A stretch of DNA of 64,000 nt from Limnomonas spitsbergensis. Its lineage: Eukaryota; Chlorophyta; Chlorophyceae; Chlamydomonadales. The stretch covers positions 930,001-994,000 of the forward strand of contig JAYJMM010000026.1 in assembly GCA_037349105.1 (NCBI GenBank), written 5' to 3'. The notes under the pieces were generated by a model, which was not told where the DNA came from, searched no databases, and saw only the letters and a program-made list of their open reading frames with translations. Both the position numbers and the translations under genes were made by a program. This document shows, one piece after another, positions 1 through 12,249 of this stretch (positions within the stretch are counted from its first letter, which is position 1; every line of letters starts with the position of its first letter).

Positions 1-780
1 GCGGTCAACAACGTGAGACACGTTGTTGCCAGTGGTGTTGGGCAAGGGGACGGAGATGGCGATCATGTGGGGGATGCGTTGCATGCGGTCTGCTTCCATT
101 GCCCTAGCGTGAAGGAAAGGCTTAGGGAGAGAGGTTGGACAGGCCCTCCGGAAGGCGCCACGGACTTTCAACAGTTGTACCGGGCAAGGCTTGGGTGGAA
201 GCCTCTGATTTTGTTGAGGATGTGGTAGGCGGTTTTGAGGCCTAGTTTGTTGCTTATCTTTGCCTTCTTGGGGAAAAGGTTTTTCTACCTTATGTTTTGT
301 CTCTCTCTTGCTTTCTTGTTGAATTCTTGAGAGGGGCGGGGGATACTTCGGGTTGCCATTTGCTTCTTAGGCGGGGTATTTCTTTCTTCTCTTCTATTTC
401 TTTCCAGTTCCCTTAGTTCCATTCCTTTTCTCTCAACGGGAAAGTTGGGCGCCCACGCGGTCGAGCCTTTTTGGGCCGGGCCCAGAGGTGTTATTAAGTG
501 ACATATCGTTGAGGGTTATGTTCTAGAGGGGATGGGGAGCCTGACATGTTTTCCCTCGAGGGGTGTGTGATTTGTTTGTGGATTTTTTACAGTCCATTAG
601 AGGGGTGTCTTTTCCTTACATTTTGGTCCTCTTTTGCATTGTCTCCTCTCTTTTCTTTTGACTTGATCTAGGCTGGACTCGAGATGGGCTGGTGAATCTT
701 CAGTCGGACTGCCTTTACTTTTGGAGAGGGCGGCATTTTATTTGTCTCCTATGTTTTCCACTCTTTCCCTCAGTTTTGGG
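1..780 (+). mobile_element. 3' end of a LINE-type retrotransposon (copy 1)
   Basis: The first 228 bases code for the C-terminal end of a non-LTR retrotransposon ORF2. The same peptide family recurs on the minus strand at 7465-7824, 34727-34963 and 53990-54600, which marks it as a dispersed element. A pyrimidine-rich 3' untranslated region follows. It contains the module TTGGGCGCCCACGCGG...GGGCCCAGAGGTGT near 447-495, which is shared with repeats at 7190, 49.93, 50.21 and 53.46 kb. The 3' boundary is not defined. Confidence 0.6.
13..228 (+). pseudogene. LINE ORF2 C-terminal fragment
   Basis: About 71 residues remain. Near the middle is a His followed by Cys-Phe-His-Cys (C-x2-C), like the terminal zinc-knuckle region of LINE ORF2 proteins, and the fragment ends in a stop after Leu-Arg-Met-Trp. 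The real ORF starts upstream of the window; the ATG at 13 is not a genuine start. The same ending is found on the minus strand at 7465. Confidence 0.5.
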
Positions 781-1358
781 ACAGACGGTATGCCTCCCGC
801 GCAGGTTAAAAATAGGATACCGTAATGGAAACGATGTTATAACATGAGCCAAGGCCTCCACAACAAAATAACAAATAGACGATGGGAAGCAGGCAAAATT
901 AGCCGACACATACCGGTGGTGGCAATAAGCAGATGATGTCAATGCATCCAACCAAGCATTATGGGGTGCATGCAGGGGCATGGCAGTTACTGTGCACATA
1001 CAAGTTACAAGTACGTTCCCAAATATAAACCAGAATATAAATACATTTCGTACATATCCTTATTTAAAATAGCCCAGCAATTAAGGCAGAACTTCCAGCA
1101 AGACTATCCTTTTGAAACCAGAGAGATAGCATAATGGGCGATACGATGCGTGATGCAGTTATTTGTGTGTGTGCAGGTTGAGAAACAAATTGCAAGTAAG
1201 CATCACAAATTGTGTTCAAGCATATTGCATATTTTGAACCCATGTCGTTATCATGTCACATATGGTAATCAGGGGACGAGCGGAGGCGTTCCATACCGGC
1301 ACCTGCTATGCACAATATGACCTCCCTCCATGTGTAGGGATTTCCCTTTTTTTGTAGA

Positions 1359-2222
1359 TTATCGCAGCCACGACATGCACCAGTCGGGCCACGTGATGCA
1401 GAAAAAAAAGCAAATTAACATGCAAAAACGAAGAGAAAACGCGAACGCGTGAAGCGGTAACAGTGACAAAAACCACCCAGTCCACAACCAAAACCCGAAT
1501 CGGTAATTCCTTGCATAGCTCCTAAGCAAAAGTACAATTCGGCGATCACCACGTTCAGCAGCTTCACATATGGCCTGACCATTCCTGCAGTCCGCAAAGG
1601 GCGCATGCTTGGGCCAATCAAAAAGCATACGCACCAATGCCTCATGGCCACCCTCAGCTGCATTGCAGAGCGCCATGCTATCCCTGCAATTAGCATGAGG
1701 TGCATGCTCTGGCCACTCCAGAAGTATGCGTGCCACATGCTCCTGGCCACGCATAGCTGCATTGCACAATGCCAAGCCATCCCAGCAGTCTGCGTGGGGC
1801 GCATGCTCTGGCCATTCTAGCATCATCCGGACAAGACCTTGGTTACCATGATATGCCGCATCCTGCAGCACTTGTGCATTTATCATAACTTGTCTGTCTG
1901 CCCACTGAAATTGAAGGATCCGTCTCACAAGTGAACATGTGTCTATAGACTGGATTTCGCAGCGGGAAGCCCGTCGGAGCGCCTCCTCAGCGCCGTGGAC
2001 ATTGATCATGAGGTCGCCAAAGCGGGACGGGCAGGCGTGTATGCAGTTGCGCCAGTCCCGGCACATGTTCCATGCTGCAACGGTGGTCCCAGAAGCCTTC
2101 CATTTTCCAGCACAGATGAGGATACTGCCGAGCAGATCTGGAGTGAGGTCGTGCAATTGTGTCGTTTCGACAAGAGACAGGTCTTTGACCCCATTCAAGT
2201 TGCCCCTGGTCGGTCGATTCAT
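1359..2222 (-). CDS. F-box-like ankyrin-repeat protein
   Basis: A single 287-residue reading frame starts at an ATG at 2222. Residues about 22-75 (LTPDLLGSILICAGKW, then an AWNMCRDWRNCI stretch) resemble an F-box-type helical module, which usually links a protein to an SCF ubiquitin ligase; this is inference. Residues about 120-245 contain at least three 33-residue ankyrin units built on the pattern LEWPEHAPHADC-x(4)-ALCNAA-x(5)-HVARIL. Ankyrin repeats bind other proteins. The last 45 residues are hydrophobic and aromatic (FWLWTGWFLSLLPLHAFAF), which is odd for this family. They may be a membrane segment or read-through into an intron. The gene lies inside the loop of the 1-7.7 kb inverted repeat. 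Shadow frames on both strands overlap it; the repeat periodicity selects this frame. Confidence 0.65.
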   Translation of the reverse strand: MNRPTRGNLNGVKDLSLVETTQLHDLTPDLLGSILICAGKWKASGTTVAAWNMCRDWRNCIHACPSRFGDLMINVHGAEEALRRASRCEIQSIDTCSLVRRILQFQWADRQVMINAQVLQDAAYHGNQGLVRMMLEWPEHAPHADCWDGLALCNAAMRGQEHVARILLEWPEHAPHANCRDSMALCNAAEGGHEALVRMLFDWPKHAPFADCRNGQAICEAAERGDRRIVLLLRSYARNYRFGFWLWTGWFLSLLPLHAFAFSLRFCMLICFFFCITWPDWCMSWLR

Positions 2223-2342
2223 ATGAAGTGTTAAGATTCGAAATCGGGCTGGGCGTGAAGCGTTGCACCAGAATCGTCAGAGACAACAAACGAGATGGCA
2301 AGGATGAACCTTTCTACACGGTTGTTTCTTGAAGATAGAAAT

Positions 2343-2672
2343 GAAGGCGCTACGTGGTTCAAGGTAAGGTATCAGCCTGTGTTTCACAGTGCAACTGTCC
2401 CTCCCTAGGACTGTACCGGTAGTTTCGCAGGTATTTAATTGCATCGGAGTAAGGGTGCATACGTGGGGTGCATACCTAGCTGCCAAGGAGGAGGAGTTGC
2501 CATCATTTGGAGCATATATATTATCAAGCGCAGGGAAGGTGGCGCAAGGCGCGATGCCGCGTTCTTTGCGTCGGGTGTGGACCCTATGTGTGAATTTTGA
2601 TGCTCAATTAGGGGACGGCGAAATTAAGGTGCTACGTGGTTCAAAGTAAGGTATCAGCCTGTGTTTCACAGG
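2343..2672 (+). repeat. Direct repeat of an intron-like 47-bp block
   Basis: The block GCTACGTGGTTCAA(G/A)GTAAGG and the bases up to TTTCACAG occur at about 2348-2389 and again at 2629-2671, 281 bp apart. Each copy has a splice-donor-like GTAAGG and ends in an acceptor-like TTTCACAG, so it looks like a duplicated junction. No gene could be assigned between or around the copies. From 2250 to 3187 I see no other supported coding sequence. Confidence 0.55.
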
Positions 2673-3187
2673 TTTCGTTCACACCAAGCAAGCATGTATG
2701 GCTTCCTTACTACGTACCGATACCCTGTAGGTGGAACTACTGCAGATCAGTTAAGTCCCAGCAAAAGAAATTATCAGAGATCTGTGCTTCAAATTCATAG
2801 TCTGCCTTGCTCCCTTCTGGATCCCTCTGGTTGTCATAACTGGCAATTTGAATGCTTCGCCCCCATGCAGGGTTTTGATTTATTTGGAGAATTGGATTTG
2901 ATTCAGTTCGTGGCATCGACCGTCTGCCCGAGATATATTTCGTTTCACATGTACAGCGAGGTACACAGTAGAGGTGCTGATACACGGTGCTTTACATGTG
3001 AATTTCCGTCCCAGCTGGATCGAGTCGGTCATCAGACCAGGTAGGGTTTGTTCCTGGTTTCCGTGCTTCTGATTTCAATTGATTCTGATGACATACCTGT
3101 TGGCCGGGACAGCATTTATGACACAGACTGGGCCGCACTTGGCGAAATGGCCCTACTACGGTAGCCTTCTCCGACATATCTTACTGT

Positions 3188-3425
3188 CTGTTGTTGATCC
3201 TGTCTGGCCCAATGTATTTTTGGCAGCGGTATAGAGCTTTTAGTAGCTTTTGCTTCAGCAACATGGCGTCGGATGAAACCATGCCTGTTGTTGATCCTGT
3301 CTGGCCCAACGGAATTTCGGCAGCGGCATAGAGCTTTTAGTAGCTTTTGCTGCAGCAACATGGCGGCGGGTGAACCGTGCCTGTTGTTGATCCTGACTGG
3401 CCCAACGGATTTTCGGCAGCAGTAC
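3188..3425 (+). repeat. 97-bp tandem repeat, about 2.5 copies
   Basis: Units begin CTGTTGTTGATCCTG(T/A)CTGG at 3188, 3285 and 3381. Each unit also holds a GCAGCGG(T/C)ATAGAGC segment and a GCAACATGGCG segment. The copies differ by scattered substitutions. The last copy breaks off near 3425. No protein or RNA gene is evident. Confidence 0.8.
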
Positions 3426-3499
3426 TTCAACGCGAGACCACATCCACCTTAATATATCCCATATATTATCTAATAGACTCCATCCAGTGCCTTAAGCAG

Positions 3500-3700
3500 G
3501 AACTATCTAGGGACTATACCCTCGGTCTACCCTAGGTCTGAACTATGGGCCGGGCCCTAAGCCCTAGGTAATATTGGTCAAGGACCCTAAACCCTGTAAA
3601 CCCTCAACTTGCCCCTGAACCCTATCAATCCTGGACAAGCCCCTTACCCCTGTAAATCCCTAAATAGCCCGTAAACCCTATCAACCCTGAACTCGCCCCT
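3500..3700 (+). repeat. Degenerate telomere-like CCCTAAA/CCCTGAA tract
   Basis: This is a run of CCCTA, CCCTAAACCCTG, TAAACCCTC and GAACCCTAT words at irregular spacing, resembling decayed plant/algal-type telomeric repeat (CCCTAAA). Similar GAACCCTGAA words recur inside introns of the window, for example around 42535-42590. It is probably interstitial, not a chromosome end, because genes continue on both sides. Confidence 0.5.
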
Positions 3701-3884
3701 ATCATCCCCAGGGCTGTGGGACTACCATGCCCAGAGCACATGAATAGGTTCACCTGATGTGGTTGACCCACGGTGGGTTAGCCTCGCTATGAAATAGTGG
3801 GTCAACCATAGAGTATATGACACGTGTGGGAAAAACTTGTTTGGTCTACCCTGGTGAGGTCATGGAGCGTGGGTGCAACCATCC

Positions 3885-4140
3885 CGGAGTTCCCACTGTG
3901 GGGTCCCCCCATGTGGGGATCCCCACGATAGGGGAACATGAGTGGGACCGCCCATCGCGAAAGCCCGGTGTGGGGGAATTCTCACATTTGGACCCACCGT
4001 GGGAGTATCCCATCAGACATACCCCACTGAGGTAAGCCCATTACGAAGCCCCATGACATGTATCCCCACGGTGAGGATACCCACTGGGACGGGCAAATCC
4101 CCAGTGGGGCGGCCCACGGTGGCCGGAACCACACCAATGT
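3885..4140. repeat. Cluster of short GTGGGG/CCCCAC palindromes
   Basis: Many short inverted words occur close together: GTGGGGATCCCCAC near 3914, CCACCGTGGG near 4001, TCCCCACGGTGAGGATACC near 4061 and CCCACGGTGGCC near 4110. The spacing is irregular. No conserved protein frame is visible. The stretch may be a decayed minisatellite with a palindromic unit. Confidence 0.45.
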
Positions 4141-5068
4141 CCCCCACGTGCACTTTTCCGACGTAGGAAGCACATACAGCATGCCTTGCACATCGGCTCC
4201 AATAAATGTAATTGTTCACACTCAACATACGACTGCTATCCAGGGTAACCCGGTGCGGAATACGGTACGGTCAAACGGTACGGTACTGGTAAAGTGCGGT
4301 ACGGACATAATGGGATGGGCTAGTAAGAAAATGGACAATACGGTAGTACTGGGTAACCCTGCTAGTGCTATCCACTCACACTTTCTGGGCCATTGCTCTT
4401 AAATAAATGGGATGAGTATTGACTGGAAGCCGTCAGTCCGTCCTTGCTAGTCATTTTGCACAGGATATGCCTGAGCGGTCACAGCTGAGTGCTCCCTCCT
4501 CCTCTTCCACCTCCACTTCCTCTCCCCCTTCCTATTCCATCGATGGCAGCCGATATCCTTGACCCCGATAAGCCCTCCAGGGTTAGGTGAAGAGGCACGC
4601 CGGTAAGGTTTCACTGACCAGTATTTCAATATCCAGTTCACACTCCACTTCACACTCTCTTCACTCTCAAATCAGTGGAACCTAAAAATATTCATGTAAC
4701 CTCATACAGACACGTTCACTACATGCACTCTATTTCTAAAAATACTGTGCTATAATTCCCCGACCTACCAGAATTGGCTTGCAAGTACCATTTCTTGCCC
4801 AGTCCCCTACCAAAGATCTCAAAACCTGCCATTTATGGTCCAGCCCCTCATCCAGTAAATGACATTATGTCCTTAGGCAGTCCACAGAAGTGCCACCTAT
4901 GCTACAACAAAGAAAAGGCACTAGAAAAAAGGGCAGTGTTCTGCCCTGTAACGGGTATTTTGCTATCTTGCGTCAGGCCATGACAAAAGCCTCATCACAA
5001 TAATACATGCCCAGGGGTCCCAGTTGCTACATCCAGGCTCAAGATAGCCTGCCCACCATCCCCAACGT

Positions 5069-5346
5069 CTAGGGCTCTATCTTTAGGCAAGGGTTGTCCT
5101 GCTCTTGCTCGAAGACGCTTGGGGAGTGTTCAGGCCCAGAGGCCATCGACTCCGAAACCTCATGCTGAGCGGGAGGCAGGCCGGCGTGGCGGGGAGGTAG
5201 TGGCATCACACCGGCGTCTGCGCTGTACATGACAGGTGGCGGGAAAGGCATGCCCCAAGGATACATGTACATCTGTGGCAGCGGGTGAAAGAAAGGCTGC
5301 CCGGGCCACATTTGCAGCGCAGCCATCTGCTGGAATCCCATCGCTT
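5069..5346 (-). CDS. Proline-rich terminal exon of an unidentified gene
   Basis: On the minus strand a splice acceptor (GCGTAG) at 5347-5349 leads into about 92 codons that end in TGA at 5069. The peptide begins Ala-Met-Gly-Phe-Gln-Gln-Met, continues with a Pro/Met/Tyr-rich stretch (PLPQMYMYPWGMPFPPP) and ends in an acidic, Ser/Glu-rich tail (SVFEQEQDNPCLKIEP). Such tails are common in transcription factors and RNA-binding proteins, but I cannot name the family. Upstream exons on the minus strand should lie above 5.35 kb. A possible one is the frame at 6060-6236. The open frame reaches back to 5605, but the part upstream of the acceptor looks like AT/GC simple sequence rather than coding. Confidence 0.4.
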
Positions 5347-6059
5347 CTACGCAAGGTAGCACAATCCGGATACGCTTCTGCTCCGGTCCGCTCCGCTCCG
5401 CTTCAATACGGCGGGTTAGGAGTATCAGTACTTTGCAGTCAAAAACTAGTTTTAGGCACATACAGGCATACATACTGGCATACAGAGACATGCAGATGGT
5501 TGCAGGCCAGCGACCAGCCCCATGCATGCCCAGACGCCCCCCCCCCCAATGGCCCCCAAGTATCCATGCATCATGCATGCATGCATAATTGTTAGGACCA
5601 TGCAAAATGCTATGGCAAAACAGCCAATGATTGATTCAGTCCCCAACTCTTGACCTGTTTAAACAGTAACAAACCCAGTTGTCAGTTTCCATGCATAACT
5701 AAGTGTCCCCTCCCATTAGTTTCTACTTCAAATCTGCAACCTCGCCTGATAGTACTGGTATGCCGAATTTGGCTCAGGGTTCCCCGAGTGAAAGCCGGAT
5801 TTTCCTAGTTCGTGAAGTGCTGATCCATCGGACGAATAGAGTATGTAGTTTGGCTATAATGTCGGATACCCATGGGTTAAACTGGTGTCCAAGAAATTGC
5901 GGGCAGCCAAGCAAGCGGGCGGTCCGAAACATGACTGGAGACGAGAGCGCTACCGATTATGTATTTCTACCCGATTGCTTATCCTCCGAGGTCGTAAGGC
6001 AGCCCTGCCATCCGACCATCCCACGGAGTCGGACGTGCACACCTTCATATCTTTCCCTG

Positions 6060-6236
6060 TCACTTGCAGTGGGTTTTTTCATACCGGAGCCAGATACATC
6101 TAGCTTGCGTTGCTTCATTGCAACGCCATCGCGTATTGGAAGACAAGTTGGAGGGGTCAGAGGGTTTGGGCGTCTTCCTGAGGTTAACAACGAATCTGTC
6201 TAGAACGGCAGCGATGTCCTCAGTTGTATCGGACAT
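6060..6236 (-). CDS. Possible short coding segment, function unknown
   Basis: From an ATG at 6236 the minus strand encodes Met-Ser-Asp-Thr-Thr-Glu-Asp-Ile-Ala-Ala-Val-Leu-Asp-Arg-Phe and continues to a stop at 6060 (59 residues). The frame is open further upstream to 6731, but that part runs into the inverted-repeat arm. The opening residues look protein-like (amphipathic, acidic). It could be an early exon of the gene ending at 5069. The evidence is weak. Confidence 0.2.
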   Translation of the reverse strand: MSDTTEDIAAVLDRFVVNLRKTPKPSDPSNLSSNTRWRCNEATQARCIWLRYEKTHCK

Positions 6237-6380
6237 GTTCTGAATGCATACTATCGCGGGGTTGTTATTAACGCTGCCCTCTAAGGCGTCTAAGCTGCAC
6301 GTGTGCAGGGGATGCATGGCCCGCCCCGAAGGGCTGCAAAATAATTGCCTGCATGGTGAGCCGGATCGGAGCAGTACTGC

Positions 6381-6417
6381 CGTATCCGGAGCGGAGCAGC
6401 GATCTGCTCCGGATACG
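6381..6417. repeat. Short perfect inverted repeat (12-bp stem)
   Basis: CGTATCCGGAGC at 6381-6392 and its reverse complement GCTCCGGATACG at 6406-6417 can pair around a 13-base loop. Related CCGGATACGCTTCTGCTCCGG words occur near 5363-5386. No function is assigned. Confidence 0.6.
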
Positions 6418-6617
6418 AAACTGGTTTTGCCGTATTGTGCCACCTTGCTTCTACGTGGCTGGCAGACAGGTGATGCGGCATACCGTGTGCAGTGGCAGCC
6501 TCCGTTCCTACTTGAGGGCCACCAGGGTACCCCGACATTTACCCTGTCGCTAGGCTGTTGCTCCTGTTTCCGGGGGCGAAAGACGGTGTTGCGTTTGCTG
6601 GCTCGTGCGGCCTGCTG

Positions 6618-7690
6618 GGCTATTTTAAATAAGGATATGTTCAAAATGTACTTATATTCTGGTTTATATTTGGGAACGTACTTGTAACTTGTATGTGCAC
6701 AGTAACTGCCATGCCCCTGCATGCACCCCATAATGCTTAGTTTGATGCATTGACATCATCTGCTTATTGCCACTACCGGTATGTGTCGGCTAATTTTGCC
6801 TGCTTCCCATCGTCTATTTGTTTTTTCGTTGTGGAGGCCTTGGCTCATGTTATAACATCGTTTCCATTACGGCATCCTATTTTTAACATGCGCGGGAGGC
6901 ATACCGTCTGTCCTAAAACTGAGGGGAAGAGTGGGAAACAAAGGAGACAAATAAAATGCCGCCCTCTCCAAAAGTAAAGGCAGTCCGACTGAAGATTCAC
7001 CAGCCCATCTCGAGTCCAGCCTAGACCAAGTCAAAAGAAAAGAGAGGAGACAAAGCAAAAGAGGACCAAAATGTAAGGAAAAGACACCCCTCTAATGGAC
7101 TGTAAAAAAATCACAAACAAATCACACACCCCTCGAGGGAAAACATGTCAGGCTCTCCATCCCCTCTAGAACATAACCCTCAACGATATGTCACTTAATA
7201 ACACCTCTGGGCCCGGCCCAAAACGGCTCGGCCGTGTGGGCGCTCAACTTTCCCGTTGAGAGAAAAGGAATGGAACTGAAGGGAAATGGAAAGAAATAGA
7301 AGAGAAGGAAGAAAAACCCCGCCAAAAAAGCAAATGGCAACCCGGAGTAATCCCCGCCCCTCTCAAGAATTCAACAAGAAAGCAAGAGAGAGACAAAACA
7401 CAAGGTAGAAAAACCTTTTCCCCAAGAAAGCAAAGATAAGCAACAAACTAGGCCTCAAAACCGCCTACCACATCCTCAACAAAATCAGAGGCTCCCACCC
7501 AAGCCTTGCCCGGTACAACCGTTGAAAGTCCGTGGCGCCCTTTGGAGGGCCTGTCCAACCTCTCTCACTAAGCCTTTCCTTCACGCTAGAGCAATGGAAG
7601 CAGACCGCATACAACGCATCCCCCACATGATCGCCATCTCCGTCCCCTTGCCCAACACCACTGGCAACAACGTGTCTCACGTTGTTGGCC
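6618..7690 (-). repeat. Right arm of the large inverted repeat
   Basis: This is the reverse complement of 1-1078. It begins at GGGCTATTTTAAATAAGG (6619), mirroring CCTTATTTAAAATAGCCC near 1060-1078, and runs through the LINE 3' untranslated region and ORF end. The LINE portion continues rightward to about 7830; whether the repeat does so too cannot be judged, because its partner would lie left of the window. The spacer between the arms is about 5.5 kb. Confidence 0.85.
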
Positions 7691-7830
7691 GCTCCGCCGT
7701 CCTCTCGTGTTAGCCGTGCAAACTGCACCGTTTTTGCTGAGCCGCAGCCGGGCCGCAGCCGTAAGTTCGTGCGCACACAAGCGCACGCCCTCTTGTTGGT
7801 GCGGCTCCTAGCTTGCGCCAACACGGCGCC
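6950..7830 (-). mobile_element. LINE 3' end (copy 2), minus strand
   Basis: The frame 7824-7465 codes for 119 residues of LINE ORF2 C-terminus, including the block CACVRTNLRLRPGC and the C-x2-C ending seen in copy 1. It is followed (toward lower coordinates) by the same untranslated region with the GGGCCCGGCCCAAAACGGCTCGG module near 7210. It is more complete at the protein end than copy 1. Confidence 0.6.
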
Positions 7831-8388
7831 CGCCGTAGACTGGAACCGAGTATGCGGCTACAGACCAGTGCCCAATGGCGGGGTCCCTGTGGTCTCCTCC
7901 GCCAGACTGCCAGTCACGCCTGCCCAAGTACTACTGCTGAAAGTCTGTTGCGCCCTCCTGGGAGCCTGTTGGCCTCGAACTAGAAATGAAGTCTCATACT
8001 GATGCAGTTATCTTAAGTGGCATTGCTTGGGATCACGGGTGCCGATGCATGATGTGTTCGCGCCTCCGACTCAAGGTTCATGACTCGAGGGTCATGGCTT
8101 ACTACGTCCTATGGGATTAGGGTTTTATGAGAGCTAGCGGCGGCCTATGTGACACGCCTCTAGTGTGGTGGGAGGCTGGCCTTGGGGGACAGTGTGGTGG
8201 GGGTCTGAGAGTCGGGCTGAGCTAGAAAGGCGAGGCCCGAAGGCGAATGCTTCCTACCAAGCCATACTTAATTCCAGTAAGGTCACTCTTACGACGGTAC
8301 TTTTGTGAGTAGAGAATGCCGAGGTACATTCTAGTAATGACATGCCAAGATCGCAGTACATCAAGCTCCCCACGTCGTTATTTTTACT

Positions 8389-8850
8389 TCAGGGCTGAAT
8401 GGAAAAATCCACTGCCCCTCGTCCCCCACTTCCCCGAGTAAGCCCCACTCCTGCCAACCAATTTAAGAGCAGAACGAATGGAGGGCAGCTTTTCGACTGT
8501 GAAGAATTCGGAAGCACTCCCTCGCGCTCGGTATCCCTAACGCTCCCGCCATTGTCATCCTCGAGCTTGCTCTGTCCATCACCGCCCAGGAGTGGGCACT
8601 CGTCGAGAAGTATCGGCCGAAGCTCTGATGGGCTAGGAGCTGTGTGGCTTTCGGGTGAGCCATGCGATGCGTCACAAGGCTCCCTCAGCAAGCGGAGCTT
8701 CATGCCCGGAACGAGCGCTGCTGGCACGAGAGTGAGTGATACGCAGCAGTAACTGTAGTGGGTACTCATCAGAGCGATCTCCTCCATGTAATTAGAGTGG
8801 CTAGAGTGGCCCGAACGTGTGGCAACGACAACGGGCTCAGCCCTGTCCAT
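8389..8850 (-). CDS. Hypothetical protein, 153 residues
   Basis: An ATG at 8850 opens a 153-residue frame that ends in TGA at 8389. The N-terminal third contains a Cys-Cys-Val-Ser-Leu hydrophobic stretch (YCCVSLTLVPAALVPGMKL). The middle is acidic (LLGGDGQSKLEDDNGG). The plus strand is open across the same region (8399-8752) with a Ser/Pro-rich product, so the coding strand is uncertain. I do not recognise a family. No splice sites force the choice. Confidence 0.25.
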   Translation of the reverse strand: MDRAEPVVVATRSGHSSHSNYMEEIALMSTHYSYCCVSLTLVPAALVPGMKLRLLREPCDASHGSPESHTAPSPSELRPILLDECPLLGGDGQSKLEDDNGGSVRDTEREGVLPNSSQSKSCPPFVLLLNWLAGVGLTRGSGGRGAVDFSIQP

Positions 8851-12136
<3,286 letters not shown>

Positions 12137-12249
12137 TTAGGCCCCTGGCCCCTTGCTCTGTGCTGTAGGCAGCAAGATTTGCGTCCCGCCAGGGCCGGCG
12201 GCCGTCAGCGTTGGAAAATTCAGATTCGCTGGTGCAGTTGTCAGTGAGG

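Larger units (their letters stand above)
1..1078 (+). repeat. Left arm of a large inverted repeat
   Basis: This stretch reappears in reverse complement at about 6618-7690. The match starts at the first base of the window (the Val-Asn-Asn-Val coding piece) and runs through a LINE 3' end, a region with the LINE-tail motif, and the AT-rich stretch near 1010-1075 that mirrors 6620-6700. By eye the arms are about 95% identical. The match stops near 1078, where the flanks diverge. The arm may extend left beyond the window. Confidence 0.85.

Noticed and set aside
3500..3700. A real chromosome end
   Set aside because: The telomere-like words are irregular and genes and repeats continue on both sides.
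5452..5605. The N-terminal extension of the 178-codon minus-strand frame
   Set aside because: It reads through a GCATGCATGC simple-sequence tract upstream of a good splice acceptor, so it is probably intron.
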